A stretch of 64,000 nucleotides of DNA from CAIWHR01 sp963724975 (GTDB lineage Bacteria > Pseudomonadota > Gammaproteobacteria > Burkholderiales > Casimicrobiaceae). Made by a program: the position numbers and the translations under genes. The stretch is taken from positions 806,001-870,000 of the forward strand of contig CAVRXB010000005.1 in assembly GCA_963724975.1 (NCBI GenBank), given 5' to 3'. The notes under the pieces are model-generated. The model did no database searches and was not told the DNA's origin. It saw only the letters and a list, made by a program, of their open reading frames with translations. Positions 62,314 through 64,000 of this stretch are shown piece after piece. The first letter of the stretch is position 1. Each line of letters opens with the position of its first letter.

Positions 62314-64000
62314 TTATGGCGCCTTGGCGGCGATCGCGGCGTCGGTGTCGGCGCTCGCGCTGCCGCGTGGTGGTACCGTGCCCAGGCGAATCGACAGCGG
62401 GACGTAAGGCTGATCGAGCTCGCGCGCGTAGAACATCGCGTTGGCAAGCACTTTTTTCACGTAATCGCGCGTTTCGTTGAACGGAATCGATTCGACCCAG
62501 ATCGCGCCCTCGAGCGGGGCTCCGTTGCGCCAGGCCTGCGCGCGGTTCGGACCTGCATTGTACGCAGCGGCCGCGAGCGCCGGCATGCCCTCCAGGCGGT
62601 CCTGCCAATACTTGAAGTAGAACGCGCCAAACTGCGTGTTGATCGCGAGCTCGGCAATCTGTGATGACCGGTAATCGCTTCTTCCCATCTGCTTCGCCAC
62701 CCAACGCGCGGTCGGCGGCATCAGTTGCATGAGGCCGACCGCGCCCGCGGACGAAACGATATCCGGCGCAAACCGCGACTCCTGGCGCGCGACGCTGAGC
62801 AGCAACGCCTCGTCGGCCGCCTGGTCACGCGCTGCAGCAGCGAAATGCTCGCGGAACGGCATCATGTAACGCAATCCAAAGTCGTGGCGCTCCTTCGTGC
62901 GGTCTGCGGTGTTGATCGCACGGTCGTAGAGGCCCGCACGGCGCGCATAGTCGGCGGCGAGCAGCAATCCGTCGTCGTTGCGGCCGCGAACGACGTACAG
63001 CCATTCGCGCTGCGATTCCGCCCTCATCTCGAGCTGCGCCAGCTTCACCGCGCGGCGGATCCCCGGTTCCGCACCGAAAAGCGCGAGCTCGGCCGCCGAT
63101 GGGCGTGCTGGATCGCTGACGGGCTCGATCCGCTGCCCGAGCGCTTCCGCCGCGAGCAGCCCGTAGAAATGAAATTCTCCGGCGAGCCCCTCGTAGATCG
63201 CCTTCGCTTCGGAAGCTCGACCTTTCGCTACCAGCGCGCGCGCTTTCCAGTAGCGCCAGGCCGGCTCCTGCGCCTGTGACTCGGGCATCGCCGCAATGGC
63301 CGCGTCGACGTCTGACCACGCCCCCGCGCGCAATGCGGCTCGCACGCGCCAGGCATGCTGCGCATCGTTGAGCGGCGCGCCCACGGCTTCGCGGTACCAG
63401 TCGTTGGCGCGCGGGTGGAGCTGACGTGCAGCGTGGTAGGCGATCCGCGCATTCCCGTACAGGCGATCGTCTACGGGCAGCCGCTCGCGCTGCTTTTCCC
63501 ATGCTCCACGAATGCCGGCAGCGTCGCTTCGCGCTGCGCGTTCGAGCGCGTAGAGCAGCAGCTCGCGCCCGCCGCGCGTCTTCACCGCGAAATCGTCCTT
63601 CGCGAGCGCACGAGCAGGGTCGCGCTCGACCGCCATGAAGTCGCGAGTCGGGATCCTGCTGTCCAGCGGAAGGTCCTCGGCAATGACGCGCGCGAGGCGC
63701 ACGTTGCCCGCCTCCGCCGCCAAGCGGAACCGCGCCCGGCGATCGGCAGACGATAGATCGCCGCTTGCGATGAGCGCGGCGAATAACGGCTCGCACGATT
63801 CCGGCGTCGTTTGCGCGGCGAACCAAAGCGGCTTCGCGGGCGCGAGCGCCGCCGAACCTTCCTGCAGGCGGCGATACTGGATGCCGTAGCACGCGAGCTC
63901 GACATCCTCCCCCGCGGGCGACGGATACATCGTGCCGAATGCGGCCCAGTCTGCCCGCCTACCCAGCACTTTGAGGTAATCGGCGCGCAAACGATCAGCG
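62314..64000 (-). CDS. Soluble lytic murein transglycosylase (Slt70-like, partial, runs off right edge)
   Basis: The frame is open to the last base, so the N-terminus lies outside. About 560 residues remain. A long helical superhelix of TPR-like repeats is followed by a catalytic domain near the C-terminus: SVARQESRFAPDIVSSAGAVGLMQLMP with the catalytic Glu in QES, AYNAGPNRAQAW and NETRDYVKKVLAN. It cleaves peptidoglycan to 1,6-anhydromuropeptides. It is followed by the NDUFA9-like gene after two bases. Confidence 0.93.
   Translation of the reverse strand, partial: ADRLRADYLKVLGRRADWAAFGTMYPSPAGEDVELACYGIQYRRLQEGSAALAPAKPLWFAAQTTPESCEPLFAALIASGDLSSADRRARFRLAAEAGNVRLARVIAEDLPLDSRIPTRDFMAVERDPARALAKDDFAVKTRGGRELLLYALERAARSDAAGIRGAWEKQRERLPVDDRLYGNARIAYHAARQLHPRANDWYREAVGAPLNDAQHAWRVRAALRAGAWSDVDAAIAAMPESQAQEPAWRYWKARALVAKGRASEAKAIYEGLAGEFHFYGLLAAEALGQRIEPVSDPARPSAAELALFGAEPGIRRAVKLAQLEMRAESQREWLYVVRGRNDDGLLLAADYARRAGLYDRAINTADRTKERHDFGLRYMMPFREHFAAAARDQAADEALLLSVARQESRFAPDIVSSAGAVGLMQLMPPTARWVAKQMGRSDYRSSQIAELAINTQFGAFYFKYWQDRLEGMPALAAAAYNAGPNRAQAWRNGAPLEGAIWVESIPFNETRDYVKKVLANAMFYARELDQPYVPLSIRLGTVPPRGSASADTDAAIAAKAP

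Overview
The window is high-GC, gene-dense DNA with mostly housekeeping content and reads as a betaproteobacterial chromosome (Burkholderiales-like). Supporting signs are the cox cluster order ctaC-ctaD-small protein-ctaG-ctaE-SURF1-ctaB-SCO, the run rhodanese-grxC-secB-SH3 protein-gpsA-trmL-comF next to bioBFHCD, argB-slmA, thiD-thiE-hemL divergent from a rubredoxin gene, coq7, and a Gram-negative trimeric porin. I cannot name the genus. No rRNA, tRNA, CRISPR array, insertion sequence or prophage was seen.

Layout. 1-3047 (minus): end of a surface-polysaccharide cluster, with an ABC-2 permease, its ATPase with a C-terminal Wzt-type domain, an unknown protein and a polysaccharide deacetylase cut by the left edge. 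3111-7800: a periplasmic parvulin isomerase, two large exported proteins of unknown role and a small lipoprotein. 8057-19580 (minus): a type II secretion operon gspE-F-G-H-I-J-K-L-M-(xpsN/gspC)-D. 19721-26870: a DUF6065 protein, three glycosyltransferase-like genes, hemL-thiE-thiD, rubredoxin and glyoxalase I. 26935-34648: cytochrome c oxidase subunits and assembly factors. 34886-39554: a complete late biotin operon. 39738-49148: comF, trmL, a collapsed S9 peptidase, gpsA, secB, grxC, rhodanese, gpmI, ctpA, moeB and a DUF4864 protein. 49176-57289: OPT transporter, slmA, argB, and a glycosyltransferase / nucleotide-sugar dehydratase / lipid-carrier sugar transferase group. 57701-64000: porin, coq7, a 117-bp tandem repeat, cca, an NDUFA9-like dehydrogenase and a soluble lytic transglycosylase cut by the right edge.

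The main anomaly is in the reading frames. Four otherwise well-conserved genes (gspE, SURF1, the capD-like dehydratase, the porin) are interrupted, and every one of the ten interruptions I could resolve is a single extra base. Seven lie within about 660 bp of gspE. Removing the extra bases restores a full-length protein in each case, with no stop codons. That pattern looks like consensus error more than biological decay, but it decides whether the secretion ATPase, and so the secretion system, is functional. Other points are a sigma-54-like promoter before the porin, a tandem duplication of a translation-start region inside the cox cluster, a perfect 16-bp palindrome before an abundant-looking exported protein, an S9 peptidase reduced to its two ends, and the 117-bp tandem repeat after coq7. 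I did not find a convincing new multi-gene system.
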